Below, one piece after another: positions 9,562 to 19,182 of a stretch of 64,000 nt of DNA (positions within the stretch are counted from its first letter, which is position 1; each line of letters begins with the position of its first letter). The position numbers and the translations under genes were made by a program. The notes under the pieces were generated by a model that was given only the letters and a program-made list of their open reading frames with translations, did not search any database and was not told the origin of the DNA. Source of the stretch: Gemmatimonadota bacterium (GTDB lineage: Bacteria > Latescibacterota > UBA2968 > GCA-2709665); assembly GCA_028874335.1 (NCBI GenBank), contig JAPPJY010000016.1, positions 124,001 to 188,000 of the forward strand, given 5' to 3'.

Positions 9562-10704
9562 CGCGCCGCGAGACGTATAGACCCGACCGCCCTTGACGAC
9601 TGTCACGGGAACCAGATTCCGCTTACCCGTCCGGACCTCCCCTCTCGAGTCTTCGAGACGAAAGTCCCCTTCCCGCAGCTCGAACACAACCGCATCCCCG
9701 AACGCGCCCGGCGACAGCGTCCCCACCTCGCCCTCCATGCCGATGATCGCAGAAGGCACGGACGTCACGCGCGAAATCGAATCTTCAATCGACAGACCCA
9801 GGTGCAGGAACTTCGTGACCACCGAAGCCAGGTCGTACACGGGGCCGTTGACATTGTAGATATGCAGGTCCGATGAAATCGTCGTGGGAAGCACATCCTG
9901 TGACAGCGCCATCTCGACGATCTGCCAGGAAAACGACCCGGCGCCGTGACCCACGTCGAACACGACACCCCGTTCAATCGCTTCCAGCACCGAATTCCGG
10001 ATCCGGCCCTCGCCGTTCAGAATCCCGCACGGATAGTCGTGATAGCAATGCGTTAGAATATCTCCGCCGTTCATGACTTTCAGAATATCGTCAATCGAAC
10101 TGCACCAGGCATCCTGCGGATGTACCATTATGGGCAGTCCTGCCGCGTCCGCCGCCGCCCTTGCCCTGTGGAGAGGAAGCATGCCCGACCGTTCACTGAC
10201 GATTGTATTCCTTGTCAGCCGGACCTTCACGCCCAGCACGATATCCCGGTGTCGCTCGATCATGCGGCACGCCTTTTCCACGTCCGCGTATTCGGGAATC
10301 TCGAACTCCCCGATCTCCTCGGTGAGCATGCCCTGCGAGGAGATATTCATCTGCGCCAGTATCCGCGTCTCACTCACGTCGATCACGTATTTCCGGAAAC
10401 CCGGAAAGGTATCGGCGCCCGCGGACCCCGCATCGACCACCGTCGTCGCTCCGCGATCCAGGCACGTGGGATCGGGTTCGATGCCATAGTGGCTGACGCC
10501 GGCGAATACATGGACGTGAAGATCGATCAACCCGGGCGTAACCACGCAACCCGCCGCGTCGATCACCTCGCGGGCGTCACCCTTATCAAGACACTCGCCG
10601 ACAGCGGCAACCCGTCCCCCCGCGAACCCCACGTCACGCACGCCGCTGAGGTCCTCCGCCGGATCGACCAGCGTCCCTCCCTTTATGAGCAGATCGTACT
10701 TCAC
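9553..10704 (-). CDS. Amidohydrolase/dihydroorotase-like family protein
   Basis: MKYDLLIKGGTLVDPAEDL...VVTPGLIDLHVHVF...GVKVRLTRN...ILTHCYHD...ISSDLHIYN. Confidence 0.85.
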   Translation of the reverse strand: MKYDLLIKGGTLVDPAEDLSGVRDVGFAGGRVAAVGECLDKGDAREVIDAAGCVVTPGLIDLHVHVFAGVSHYGIEPDPTCLDRGATTVVDAGSAGADTFPGFRKYVIDVSETRILAQMNISSQGMLTEEIGEFEIPEYADVEKACRMIERHRDIVLGVKVRLTRNTIVSERSGMLPLHRARAAADAAGLPIMVHPQDAWCSSIDDILKVMNGGDILTHCYHDYPCGILNGEGRIRNSVLEAIERGVVFDVGHGAGSFSWQIVEMALSQDVLPTTISSDLHIYNVNGPVYDLASVVTKFLHLGLSIEDSISRVTSVPSAIIGMEGEVGTLSPGAFGDAVVFELREGDFRLEDSRGEVRTGKRNLVPVTVVKGGRVYTSRGAGG

Positions 10705-10776
10705 ACCACGCTCCGTTCAATCGATAAACATCCAGGCTCCTGTAGCTGCCCGTTGCGTACGGTCAACGTCAACACA

Positions 10777-11760
10777 TCAAGTGGCCTCGTCCGATCCACT
10801 TGACGCCGAATATACGAAATCATACGTCAGCGCATCCCCCACCGGCCTGTAGCCGATATTGGTATAGATGCTGTTGGACGTGGGATTCAGCTGATCCGTA
10901 AACAGGCTGCAGAACGAATAGCCGTCCGAGAGGAGCTTCTTCGTGAGCGACCAGACGCACGACGTTGCATATCCCTTATTGCGATGTTCCGCGGGCGTGT
11001 ACACACCATTGATGGAAATGCCGTTTCTGGTCGAACGTGAGGTCTTCGCCATGGAAACCGGGCCACCACTGTCCCAGATGTACAGCTGATCCGTCTGAAT
11101 GAACCGTTCGGCGGCGACGGCGGCTGCCTCCGGATCGGTCGGCTCACCGATTTGCTCCGAGAACTCCGCAGTCCACCTCGCCATCAGTGCGTGATCATCC
11201 ATGGACGCCAGGCGCATTGTACCCGCGGAAAGCGGCACGCCGGCGGCCTCTCTGATTTCGAAGGCGCGCATTCGCATCGTCAGTCTCGAAGATGCGCCAG
11301 ATACAGCTTCGACCCAGAAATCTGAAAAAACACGGGCTTCGTCCTCCGGACCCACGACGCCGGGTACGGAGACCTCGTTGATGTGCAAATGACGGACCAG
11401 TGGAATCACCGCATCCTCTGTCTTCGCTTCGAATCTGCTCAGGATGAGTTTTCTTCCATGCGTCAGGATTGCCATCCCGACGGCCCGGCCCCGATCCATG
11501 ACACTCAACATCACGGGCGGTTCGACGCCGTAACGCTGCGGATTTCCGGCAAGCCCGTACATCAGGCCGAGCGGCAGATTGTGTTCGCTCTCACGTGTTT
11601 CCAGGTACGCGGCGGTATTGGAAATCAGGTCCTCGGCACGGTCGTGAGACAATATCTCGATCACTTTTCTGTCCTTTTTCACATGGACCCGGTGGTTCGC
11701 CCGATTGCTGCCTGATTCCGGAGCGGCCCCTATTGCCGGTTCACGTCGAACGAGACGCAA
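10777..11760 (-). CDS. GNAT-family acetyltransferase
   Basis: C-terminal GVYTPAEHRNKGYATSCVWSLTKKLL...NPTSNSIYTNIGYRPVGD; start uncertain. Confidence 0.8.
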   Translation of the reverse strand: MRLVRREPAIGAAPESGSNRANHRVHVKKDRKVIEILSHDRAEDLISNTAAYLETRESEHNLPLGLMYGLAGNPQRYGVEPPVMLSVMDRGRAVGMAILTHGRKLILSRFEAKTEDAVIPLVRHLHINEVSVPGVVGPEDEARVFSDFWVEAVSGASSRLTMRMRAFEIREAAGVPLSAGTMRLASMDDHALMARWTAEFSEQIGEPTDPEAAAVAAERFIQTDQLYIWDSGGPVSMAKTSRSTRNGISINGVYTPAEHRNKGYATSCVWSLTKKLLSDGYSFCSLFTDQLNPTSNSIYTNIGYRPVGDALTYDFVYSASSGSDEAT

Positions 11761-11788
11761 TGCGTCGTGTCTTTCGCGTCTTGCGACG

Positions 11789-12403
11789 TCAGGGCAGTAC
11801 CTGTCGTCTTCTCAGGTCGGCCCTCAACTGGATTGCGCCACGAAAGTGAATGGACGGCAGGCCGATCGATTCCGCGCTCCTCACGTTCCGGATTCGATCG
11901 TCGATAAACAGACACTCGTGAGGTCCGTACCCGAGCGAACAGAGTACATCCGGAAAGACCGTCGGTTCGGACTTGGTTTTGCCCAGTTCATAGGAGTAAA
12001 ACCGGTCGTTGAACAGGTTCAGGAATGGATGAATCGACCTGATGTATGGAACCCACTCCCGAACGTGGTCCGACAGCAAGGCGACACGGTATGTTTTCAC
12101 GACCTCGTGAAGAATATCGAGAGAACCCTCGATCCGGACGTGGAAGTTGTCCCTGATCATCCGTTTGAGCGGCGCCAGACCCAGCGCCCAGCCCGTTCGC
12201 TCCAGAATCCCGCCCAGATAGGAATCCTCTGATATTTCCCCTCTCAGGACCTGCATCACCGGTTCTCCCCCAAAACACTCCAGGAGACCATCTTCAGGAA
12301 TAGAGAGCGCTGTCGAGATACGCTTCTCGATCCCGGGAAGCCCTGCGATGAAAACTTCCGACAGATCGAAGATGATACAACGAGGAGTGTTTTCGTTTTT
12401 CAT
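11789..12403 (-). CDS. HAD-superfamily hydrolase-like protein
   Basis: CIIFDLSEVFIAGLPG and ECLFIDDRIRNVRSAESIGLPSIHF; likely start MKNENTPRC. Confidence 0.8.
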   Translation of the reverse strand: MKNENTPRCIIFDLSEVFIAGLPGIEKRISTALSIPEDGLLECFGGEPVMQVLRGEISEDSYLGGILERTGWALGLAPLKRMIRDNFHVRIEGSLDILHEVVKTYRVALLSDHVREWVPYIRSIHPFLNLFNDRFYSYELGKTKSEPTVFPDVLCSLGYGPHECLFIDDRIRNVRSAESIGLPSIHFRGAIQLRADLRRRQVLP

Positions 12404-12404
12404 T

Positions 12405-13214
12405 CTAATCGGCCTCGCCATGCAGCCATCGAAGCCCTCCCGGCCAGCCCTTGTTCGCCATGGTCAGGATCGCGCGATAGTAGTCATTCAAGCCGGTTAC
12501 GGTATAGTCAAAGGAATCCGAATGCTGCACGCTGTAGTTGGCGATTCCGGCTGATGCAAACTGGGAAGGTCGCATATGCCGGCCTTCAGGACCCCCGTGC
12601 CGCATGACCAGTTCGGCGTCGTTCATCAGGTCCCACGTCGTTGCCGGCAGGCCGTCGGCCTTTCGATAGACGATCCCCGAATTCGTGTCGACGGCGCCCC
12701 AGGTTCCGAGTCGATGGACTTCGACGATAACGTGTCCGCTGTAGGCGGCATTGAGATTGAAGAGATTCACAATTCGGCTGGGGAAGCCGGCAATCTGATA
12801 CAGCGTGCAGCCCACGCGCGCCACGTCGGTACACCAGTCCGTGCCCCTCGCAATAATCTCCTCTTCTGTTCCACCAAATCTCAATTCTGCCAGGGCGGCA
12901 GGCGCATCTTCGTGATCGAGGCCCCGAGTGAGTTCAGCGATAAGAGCAACCAGCCGCTCGGGTTCGCTAACCGGCACCTCAGTCTTGGAGAGCAGTTGCT
13001 CCAGAATCGGTCGGGACCCTTCCTCATAGCAGGCGGTCAGGTCCGTGAAATCCTGGTAAAGGTACGCCTCGGTTTCGCTGCAAAGCCTGATCATGCCCGA
13101 CGCGATCTTACGATCAACGCTTCCATCCGCGTGAGGGTCGTTGTCGAGCATCATCCAGTATGCCTTGCCGAAGGCCTTCGGGCCTGTAAACGTATGAAGT
13201 TCCATTATTGGCAA
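12405..13214 (-). CDS. Transglutaminase-like protein
   Basis: Readable triad: TDWCTDVARVGCTLYQIAGFPSRIV (Cys), YSGHVIVEV (His), WGAVDTNSG (Asp). Confidence 0.8.
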   Translation of the reverse strand: MPIMELHTFTGPKAFGKAYWMMLDNDPHADGSVDRKIASGMIRLCSETEAYLYQDFTDLTACYEEGSRPILEQLLSKTEVPVSEPERLVALIAELTRGLDHEDAPAALAELRFGGTEEEIIARGTDWCTDVARVGCTLYQIAGFPSRIVNLFNLNAAYSGHVIVEVHRLGTWGAVDTNSGIVYRKADGLPATTWDLMNDAELVMRHGGPEGRHMRPSQFASAGIANYSVQHSDSFDYTVTGLNDYYRAILTMANKGWPGGLRWLHGEAD

Positions 13215-13359
13215 TCAGAAATGCCTGAAGTACCGTTGTAAAACTCCGCCGGGATCGTTATATTCCGCGAGACCGGGCTTCAAGTCGTTTCTTTGTTTCC
13301 GAACACGGATCGCCGTTTTTTCCTTTGTGCCTTCGTGTCTCCGTGTGAGCCGTATTCCA

Positions 13360-13623
13360 ATGACCGATACCCAGCTATTGCAGGAATTCGAAGCCCTCGC
13401 CGAGCGCCTGAACATTCCCGTCACCTACGCGAATCTCGGAGACGGCAACGGCGGCCTGTGCGTCGTGAAAGGCGAGCGACGCTTTATCCTGAACCGGAGC
13501 GCCGAGGCAAAAACACGAAATGAGATCTTCGCCCGTGAATTCGCGCGGCTGTCCCTGGACGACGTCTACATCCGGCCGCTTGTTCGCGAACGCATCGACG
13601 CCGTCAGGTCCGCCCGCGAATAA
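13360..13623 (+). CDS. Small conserved hypothetical protein
   Basis: MTDTQLLQEFEALAERLNIPVTYANLGDGNGGLCVVKGERRFILNR...; protein-like composition. Confidence 0.6.
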   Translation: MTDTQLLQEFEALAERLNIPVTYANLGDGNGGLCVVKGERRFILNRSAEAKTRNEIFAREFARLSLDDVYIRPLVRERIDAVRSARE

Positions 13624-13649
13624 TTGCCCCCCAACACCACGACTTCCGT

Positions 13650-14681
13650 TTACACGTACCGTATATTCTTACCGAGCATTGCCACCGCTTCGCCGGAAGC
13701 GACCATCGGCCGCACCGACCGCGCCCAGAAAATGGAATCCTGGGGGGCATAGACCGTCTCGAGCACCCTGCCGAACGGGTCGGTCACGTCCGCAACGGGG
13801 TCTCCCTTTTGCAGATGATCGTACAGGGAGGCCCGGTACTCCAGAAAACCGCCCCGGGCGGCGAGAAGCGAAAGAAAGCCGTCCACCACGATCTGTCGAC
13901 GGGGGGTCTGGGCCCGGCCTTCGATAAAACCGTAGTGCTTCAGAATATTCTCCACGCCCGCCAGGCCCTTCTCTATGCTGCCCTCGTCCCAACCGAGACA
14001 GCCTCCCAGTTCCGGATCGATCGTCGGAATCCCTTCGTCGGGGGCCGCCCGCGCCAGCTGACCGTCCGGACCCCTGCAGTCCAGAATGTACCCAATACCA
14101 AATATACGGGCCATTTCCATACAAGCCCTATGGATGCGTTTCCGCCGGTCCACTCTCACGCGGACTTCGTCGATCATGGGCCGGACGCCGCCCTGGTGCA
14201 GATCGATACAATAATCCGCCTGTTTCACCGCACGATGGAAGAGTCGGTACGCCACCCGCTCGCTCGACGTGCCTTCCTTGCGGCCGGGAAAGCACCGGTT
14301 CATCTTCTTCCCGTCCACGGGATTCAGGGACTCGCCCGCGTGAAAGGCGTGAAAGTTCACGATCAGGGCTGCAATCAACCTGCCCTTCAGAGCCGCCGGA
14401 TCCAGCCGCTTCAGCACCCTCCGGATAACCGCGATGCCGTTCAGTTCGTCGCCGTCACTCGTGGCCTGCATATACAGCGTAGGTCCCGGCTCCGCGCCGT
14501 TGAGCAGCACCATGGGCAGGCGCACAGGGGAGTTGTCCTGCATCTCGCCTACCGTCAGATAGCCGTCCCGCCGCTGCCCCGGCTCGGCCTCGAGATGCTC
14601 CACCTTGAGAGTGTCGCTCATATCGACCTCAGCGTCGAACTTCGTATGTCCGGATTCAACAATAAACATGCACGGTACCAT
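13650..14681 (-). CDS. Succinylglutamate desuccinylase/aspartoacylase family deacylase
   Basis: LNGAEPGPTLYMQATSDGDELNGIAVIRRVL...NPVDGKKMNRCFPG...YCIDLHQGG; zinc carboxypeptidase-like layout. Confidence 0.85.
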   Translation of the reverse strand: MVPCMFIVESGHTKFDAEVDMSDTLKVEHLEAEPGQRRDGYLTVGEMQDNSPVRLPMVLLNGAEPGPTLYMQATSDGDELNGIAVIRRVLKRLDPAALKGRLIAALIVNFHAFHAGESLNPVDGKKMNRCFPGRKEGTSSERVAYRLFHRAVKQADYCIDLHQGGVRPMIDEVRVRVDRRKRIHRACMEMARIFGIGYILDCRGPDGQLARAAPDEGIPTIDPELGGCLGWDEGSIEKGLAGVENILKHYGFIEGRAQTPRRQIVVDGFLSLLAARGGFLEYRASLYDHLQKGDPVADVTDPFGRVLETVYAPQDSIFWARSVRPMVASGEAVAMLGKNIRYV

Positions 14682-14807
14682 CGTCCTTTGTCAACTGAAA
14701 AGGGCCAATTCTGTATGTTTTTTACCCCGCTCGACCGACGTCCACGCGCCCGAAGGTCCAATCCGATTCCCATTGTCATATTATCTTTAGCCTATATATT
14801 ATTTAAT

Positions 14808-15068
14808 ATGTGGACCATCGTCGAACATCGCAGGGTCGGCAGGCAGATCGAATCCATCCCCGCGAAAACCCTGAAACGTTACGAGACGTGGAAGGACGTC
14901 GCAGCCCTCTCCGGCCCGGAAGGCGTCAGTTCCATCGAGGGTTTTCGTGACGAGCCGCGTGCCGGGAAGAAGAAAGGACGGCGACAGTCCTGGCTGGACG
15001 CCGGGTGGCGCGTTGTCTACAGGGTCAGGAAACGGGAGATCCGCGTGAGAGCCATACGCGGACAGTGA
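14808..15068 (+). CDS. RelE/HigB-like type II toxin
   Basis: 86 aa MWTIVEHRRVGRQIESIPAKTLKRYETWKDVAALSGPEGVSSIEGFRDEP...SWLDAGWRVVYRVRKREIRVRAI, followed by an XRE gene. Confidence 0.7.
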   Translation: MWTIVEHRRVGRQIESIPAKTLKRYETWKDVAALSGPEGVSSIEGFRDEPRAGKKKGRRQSWLDAGWRVVYRVRKREIRVRAIRGQ

Positions 15069-15085
15069 TCACGGGAGAAAAAGAG

Positions 15086-15346
15086 ATGGGAAAGAACCGC
15101 AAGGCGCTAAAGCGGGCGGCTGTCACCGTCGGGGAGTCGGTCCGCACAATCCGCGAACTTCAGAAACTCAGCCAGAATGAGCTTGCCAGGCGCACCGGTA
15201 TCCCCCAGCCGACAATCTCGGCCATCGAAAACGGGCGCATCCGGCTTGGCGTCGAGCGCGCAAAGATGCTGGCGCGGGCGCTAATGTGTCATCCGGCGGT
15301 CCTCGTGTTCCCGGGCTGGGAGATCGAACGGCGTTCCGGCGCCTGA
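15086..15346 (+). CDS. XRE-family HTH antitoxin (HigA-like)
   Basis: HTH: IRELQKLSQNELARRTGIPQPTISAIENGRIRLGVERAKMLARAL. Confidence 0.85.
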   Translation: MGKNRKALKRAAVTVGESVRTIRELQKLSQNELARRTGIPQPTISAIENGRIRLGVERAKMLARALMCHPAVLVFPGWEIERRSGA

Positions 15347-15427
15347 TCCGCCTACTTAACTAAGAATCTGGAAAGTGTCGCATGAGCGACCGTGCCCTTT
15401 TCCGTACCTTTCCGATGGAGGTCTGCC

Positions 15428-17200
15428 ATGAAGCGGATCGCAATCAAGGTCTTTGCAATTATCGGCGGCGTGGCCACACTGTTCGTCATCGTACTCGCGG
15501 CAGTTGTCATCGCACTGATCTACGAGGATGAAGAACAGGTCCCGCCGTTGACGGTACTCGAAGTGAGCCTTGAACGGAATATTCCCGAGCACGTGCCGCG
15601 CGATCCGATTGCCGAAATCCTGTTTCCCGACATGGTAACTGTACGGGATCTGGTCGAAGGGCTTCAACGGGCCGCGTCCGACGAGCGCGTCGTGGCGCTT
15701 CTGGCAAGGGTAGGGAACAGCGGCATGGGCCTCGCGCGGCTGCAGGAGGTGCGAGACGCCGTTCACGCCTTCGGCGAAAGCGGAAAGCCAGCGGTCGCAT
15801 ACGCCGAGACCTTCGGCGAATTCGGCCCGGGCAATGGCGCCTATTATCTCGCAACGGCATTCGACGAAATCTATCTCCAGCCTTCCGGTGTGGTTGGGCT
15901 GACCGGCCTGATCGCCGAGACCCCGTTCATTCGCGGAATGCTGGAAAAGCTGGGCATCGTCCCCCGTATGGACCATCGGGATGAGTACAAGAGCGCGAAA
16001 AATGTCTACACCGAACGCCAGTACACGCCCGCCCACAAAGAAGCGACGCAGGCGGTGATGGATTCGCAATTCGATCAACTCGTGCGGGGAATCGCGGACA
16101 GGCGCGGCCTGTCTTCGGAAGCTGTCCGCGATCTGTTCGACCAGGGACCGTTTCTGTCGAAAGATGCGCTGGAAGCCGGGCTGGTGGACGGGCTGGCATA
16201 TCGGGACGAGGTATACGAGCGCGTGAAAGATCAGGTCGACGCCGGGGCGAAGTATCTGACGCTGCGAAAATACCTCAAAAGGCTGGAGGCGTCTCACGAA
16301 CACGCCGAGACCGTTGCGCTGATCTACGGTGTCGGCGACGTGACGCGCGGCAAGAGCGATTTCGATCCCGGGTCGGGTGCGACCACAATGGGATCGGATA
16401 CGATTACCAGGGCCTTCCGGAATGCAGTCAAAGATGACGACGTCGAAGCGATCCTCTTCCGTGTGGACAGCCCCGGCGGGTCCTATGTCGCTTCGGACGC
16501 GATATGGCGCGAGACCGTCCGTGCCCGCGAGGCCGGCAAACCGGTGGTTGTATCCATGGGCGACGTGGCAGGCTCCGGCGGGTACTTCGTGTCCATGGCC
16601 GCTGACAAAATCATAGCGCAGCCGGGGACGATTACCGGTTCGATCGGCGTCGTGGGGGGCAAAATGCTCACGTCGGGGCTGTGGGAGAAAACCGGGATCT
16701 CCTGGGATGAAGTCCACACCAGCGCCCATTCGACCATGTGGACGGGCACCAAAGACTACTCGGAGGAAGAATGGACGCTGTTCCAAGAGTGGCTGGACAC
16801 GGTGTACGAGGATTTCACCGACAAGGTGGCCGAGGGACGTTCGCTGCCGAAGGAGCGGGTACTCGACATTGCCAGGGGGCGGATCTGGACCGGGGAAGAC
16901 GCCAGAAAGCTGGGGCTGCTGGACGAACTGGGCGGCTACAAGACGGCGTTGAAACACGTTCGCGAAGCCGCACAACTGCCGCCCGACGCCGAACTCCGTC
17001 TCAAGGTCTTTCCCAGGGCGAAATCCCCATGGGAGTATCTCCTGGAACACGGCATTATCCGAAGCAGTGAATCCGCCGTAGCCTCCGAATTCGCAAAGTC
17101 CATGCAAGAACTGCAACCGGTGGTTGCGCTCGCGCGGCGCCTGGGACTCATCCCCGCGCCCGGGGTGTTGACGATGCCGGAACTCGCGCCGTTTCAGTAG
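15428..17200 (+). CDS. sppA: Signal peptide peptidase SppA (protease IV type)
   Basis: N-terminal TM; LFRVDSPGGSYVASDAIW, VSMGDVAGSGGYFVSMAADKIIAQPGTITGSIGVVGGK, HEYKSAKN-type repeat. Confidence 0.92.
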   Translation: MKRIAIKVFAIIGGVATLFVIVLAAVVIALIYEDEEQVPPLTVLEVSLERNIPEHVPRDPIAEILFPDMVTVRDLVEGLQRAASDERVVALLARVGNSGMGLARLQEVRDAVHAFGESGKPAVAYAETFGEFGPGNGAYYLATAFDEIYLQPSGVVGLTGLIAETPFIRGMLEKLGIVPRMDHRDEYKSAKNVYTERQYTPAHKEATQAVMDSQFDQLVRGIADRRGLSSEAVRDLFDQGPFLSKDALEAGLVDGLAYRDEVYERVKDQVDAGAKYLTLRKYLKRLEASHEHAETVALIYGVGDVTRGKSDFDPGSGATTMGSDTITRAFRNAVKDDDVEAILFRVDSPGGSYVASDAIWRETVRAREAGKPVVVSMGDVAGSGGYFVSMAADKIIAQPGTITGSIGVVGGKMLTSGLWEKTGISWDEVHTSAHSTMWTGTKDYSEEEWTLFQEWLDTVYEDFTDKVAEGRSLPKERVLDIARGRIWTGEDARKLGLLDELGGYKTALKHVREAAQLPPDAELRLKVFPRAKSPWEYLLEHGIIRSSESAVASEFAKSMQELQPVVALARRLGLIPAPGVLTMPELAPFQ

Positions 17201-17210
17201 GGTCACTTCC

Positions 17211-17951
17211 ATGAAGTCCGGGCAGACCTATGACGCCATCGCCGAGCAATACCGCGACTCAAAGCTTCTCCCGTTCCGTCACGCCATCGAGCGCTATACG
17301 GTGTTCCAGCTGTTGGGCGACCTGCGAGGGAAGACGGTTCTGGACCTGGCCTGCGGCGAGGGGATCTATGCGCGTCAGTTCAGGCGAGCCGGCGCGTCCG
17401 CGGTGACGGGGGTGGACGTCTCGCCGGAGATGATCGCGCTGGCCGCGGCCGAGGAACGGGCGGACCCGATCGGCTGCCGGTACGTGTGTCAGGACGCCGC
17501 ACGGTTCGTGTCTGACGAGCCAGTTGACGTTGTGACCGCCATCTATTTGCTCAACTACGCCCGGACGGCTGATGAATTGGCGTCCTTCTGTCGCGCCTGT
17601 TTCCACGCCCTGAAGCCGGGCGGCCTGCTGGTTGGGTTCAACGACAACGTATGCAATCCCCCTCTGCCTGATCGGTCGCTGTCGAAGTACGGTCTTGAAC
17701 GTACCTGCCGCCACCCGTTGCGTGAAGGCGACATCATCCGCTATCGGATCACCAATCCGGACGGCCAGGTGTTCGATTTCGACAACTATTACCTGGCGCC
17801 CGCCACCTTTGAGCAAACGATGAGATCCAGCGGATTCTCCGACTTCCGCTGGGTCGACGCCTCCCTCGACCCCGCCGAGCCCGAAGCGGCCTTCTGGGAA
17901 GATTTCCTGGCGCAGAAACCACTCGCCGCGTTCACCGCGATCCGGGTTTAG
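17211..17951 (+). CDS. Class I SAM-dependent methyltransferase
   Basis: KTVLDLACGEGIYARQFRRAGASAVTGVDVSPEMIALA; LKPGGLLVGFND. Confidence 0.88.
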   Translation: MKSGQTYDAIAEQYRDSKLLPFRHAIERYTVFQLLGDLRGKTVLDLACGEGIYARQFRRAGASAVTGVDVSPEMIALAAAEERADPIGCRYVCQDAARFVSDEPVDVVTAIYLLNYARTADELASFCRACFHALKPGGLLVGFNDNVCNPPLPDRSLSKYGLERTCRHPLREGDIIRYRITNPDGQVFDFDNYYLAPATFEQTMRSSGFSDFRWVDASLDPAEPEAAFWEDFLAQKPLAAFTAIRV

Positions 17952-17961
17952 CTGCAAACCA

Positions 17962-18888
17962 TCACGCGACCAACACCATCTTCAGCAGCGCCATCCGAAT
18001 GTACAGCCCGTTGTGCGCCTGCCGGAAATATGCCGCGCGGGGGTCCGTGTCGACTACGGGGTCGATTTCGTCCACGCGAGGCAGGGGGTGCATCACGCGG
18101 CCGTTTTCGGACAGCGCGTCCATCACAGTCGTATCGATGACGTATCGTCCGCTGGCCGCTTCGTAGTCCTTCGTGCGGTCGCCGAACCGTTCCCTCTGGA
18201 TCCGCGTCTGATACACCACGTCAACCTCCCGTACGACCTCGATCAGATCTTCCCGTTCCTCGAAGTACACATCGTTCCGGATCAGGTACTCCTTGATGTC
18301 GGCCTTCATACGCACCATCTCGGGCGCTACGAAATACAGCTTGACGTCGTTGTAGCGGGTAAGCAGATAGGCCAGCGAACGTACCGTTCGGCCGTTGGCG
18401 AGGTCGCCCACCATGGCGACTGAAATCCCGTCAAGCCGGCCTATCTCCTTCTGGATGGTATAGACGTCCAACAGCGCCTGCGTCGGATGCTGGCCCGGAC
18501 CGTCGCCGGCGTTCAGGACCGGCACCGACGCCACCTCGGCCGCGCGTTTTGCGGATCCCCCTTCGTAGTGCCGAAGGACGATCACGTCCGCGTATCCTTC
18601 CACAATCCGGATGGTGTCCTCGAGGGTCTCGCCTTTCGCCGCGGAGGAAAACTCCCGCGCTGACTCCGTCGTAACGACGCTCCCCCCCAGACGAATCATG
18701 GCCGACTCGAAAGACAGACGGGTGCGGGTACTGGGTTCGTAAAACAGCGTGGCCATGATGCGGCGGTTGAGTATACTGGATCCGTAGACGCTCACCACCT
18801 CCTCCATCTCCCTGGTCACCGCGAAAATCTCGGTCAGCAATTCCCGGTTGAACTGCTGCGCCTCGACCACGTGGAACAGGCTGTCCAT
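17962..18888 (-). CDS. pyrB: Aspartate carbamoyltransferase
   Basis: FYEPSTRTRLSFESAMIRLGG, GDGPGQHPTQALLDVYTI, MHPLPRVDEI; start MDSLFH preceded by GGAGGA. Confidence 0.93.
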   Translation of the reverse strand: MDSLFHVVEAQQFNRELLTEIFAVTREMEEVVSVYGSSILNRRIMATLFYEPSTRTRLSFESAMIRLGGSVVTTESAREFSSAAKGETLEDTIRIVEGYADVIVLRHYEGGSAKRAAEVASVPVLNAGDGPGQHPTQALLDVYTIQKEIGRLDGISVAMVGDLANGRTVRSLAYLLTRYNDVKLYFVAPEMVRMKADIKEYLIRNDVYFEEREDLIEVVREVDVVYQTRIQRERFGDRTKDYEAASGRYVIDTTVMDALSENGRVMHPLPRVDEIDPVVDTDPRAAYFRQAHNGLYIRMALLKMVLVA

Positions 18889-18986
18889 CGAGTCTCCTCC
18901 ATCACAAAAAAACTCCCCTGAAGGGGAGCGGAAATACGGCAACGGGCGAGCCGGAAATTTCGATCACATATAGTAGAGAATTTCAT
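18834..18986 (-). CDS. Candidate leader ORF overlapping the attenuator and the pyrB start
   Basis: ATG at 18986: MKFSTICDRNFRLARCRISAPLQGSFFVMEETRWTACSTW...; begins just after the predicted start site and reads through the hairpin. Confidence 0.35.
   Translation of the reverse strand: MKFSTICDRNFRLARCRISAPLQGSFFVMEETRWTACSTWSRRSSSTGNC
18906..18928 (-). terminator. Intrinsic terminator/attenuator 25 nt upstream of pyrB
   Basis: Minus strand CTCCCCTTCAGGGGAG followed by TTTTTTT. Confidence 0.75.
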
Positions 18987-18993
18987 TGAAAAA

Positions 18994-19022
18994 AATATAG
19001 TCCTGCCACACGACGTTTGCAA
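18994..19022 (-). promoter_or_regulatory. Sigma70-like promoter for pyrB
   Basis: Minus strand TTGCAA-N17-TATATT. Confidence 0.6.
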
Positions 19023-19153
19023 GTGGAATTTCGAGAAGCGGATCCAGCGGGCGACATATGCGATTACGTAAATGCCGCCGGCCCCCGGCGAGTCGTTGCG
19101 GCGCGACGACCTGCGGGGACCGCGCACGACCTCGAGATTCTGCCAAAAATGGG

Positions 19154-19182
19154 TTGACCCGACCGCGGAAGTCCGATATATT
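19154..19182 (+). promoter_or_regulatory. Sigma70-like promoter for glyA
   Basis: TTGACC-N17-TATATT. Confidence 0.6.

Noticed and set aside
13809-14807. N-terminal part of the 419-aa plus-strand ORF
   Set aside because: Antisense to the aspartoacylase-family gene; only the C-terminal 86 aa from ATG 14808 (toxin-like) is kept
15356-17212. 618-aa minus-strand ORF
   Set aside because: Antisense to sppA, which has unambiguous motifs; the translation is His/Arg/Gly-rich as expected for the antisense of a GC-rich gene
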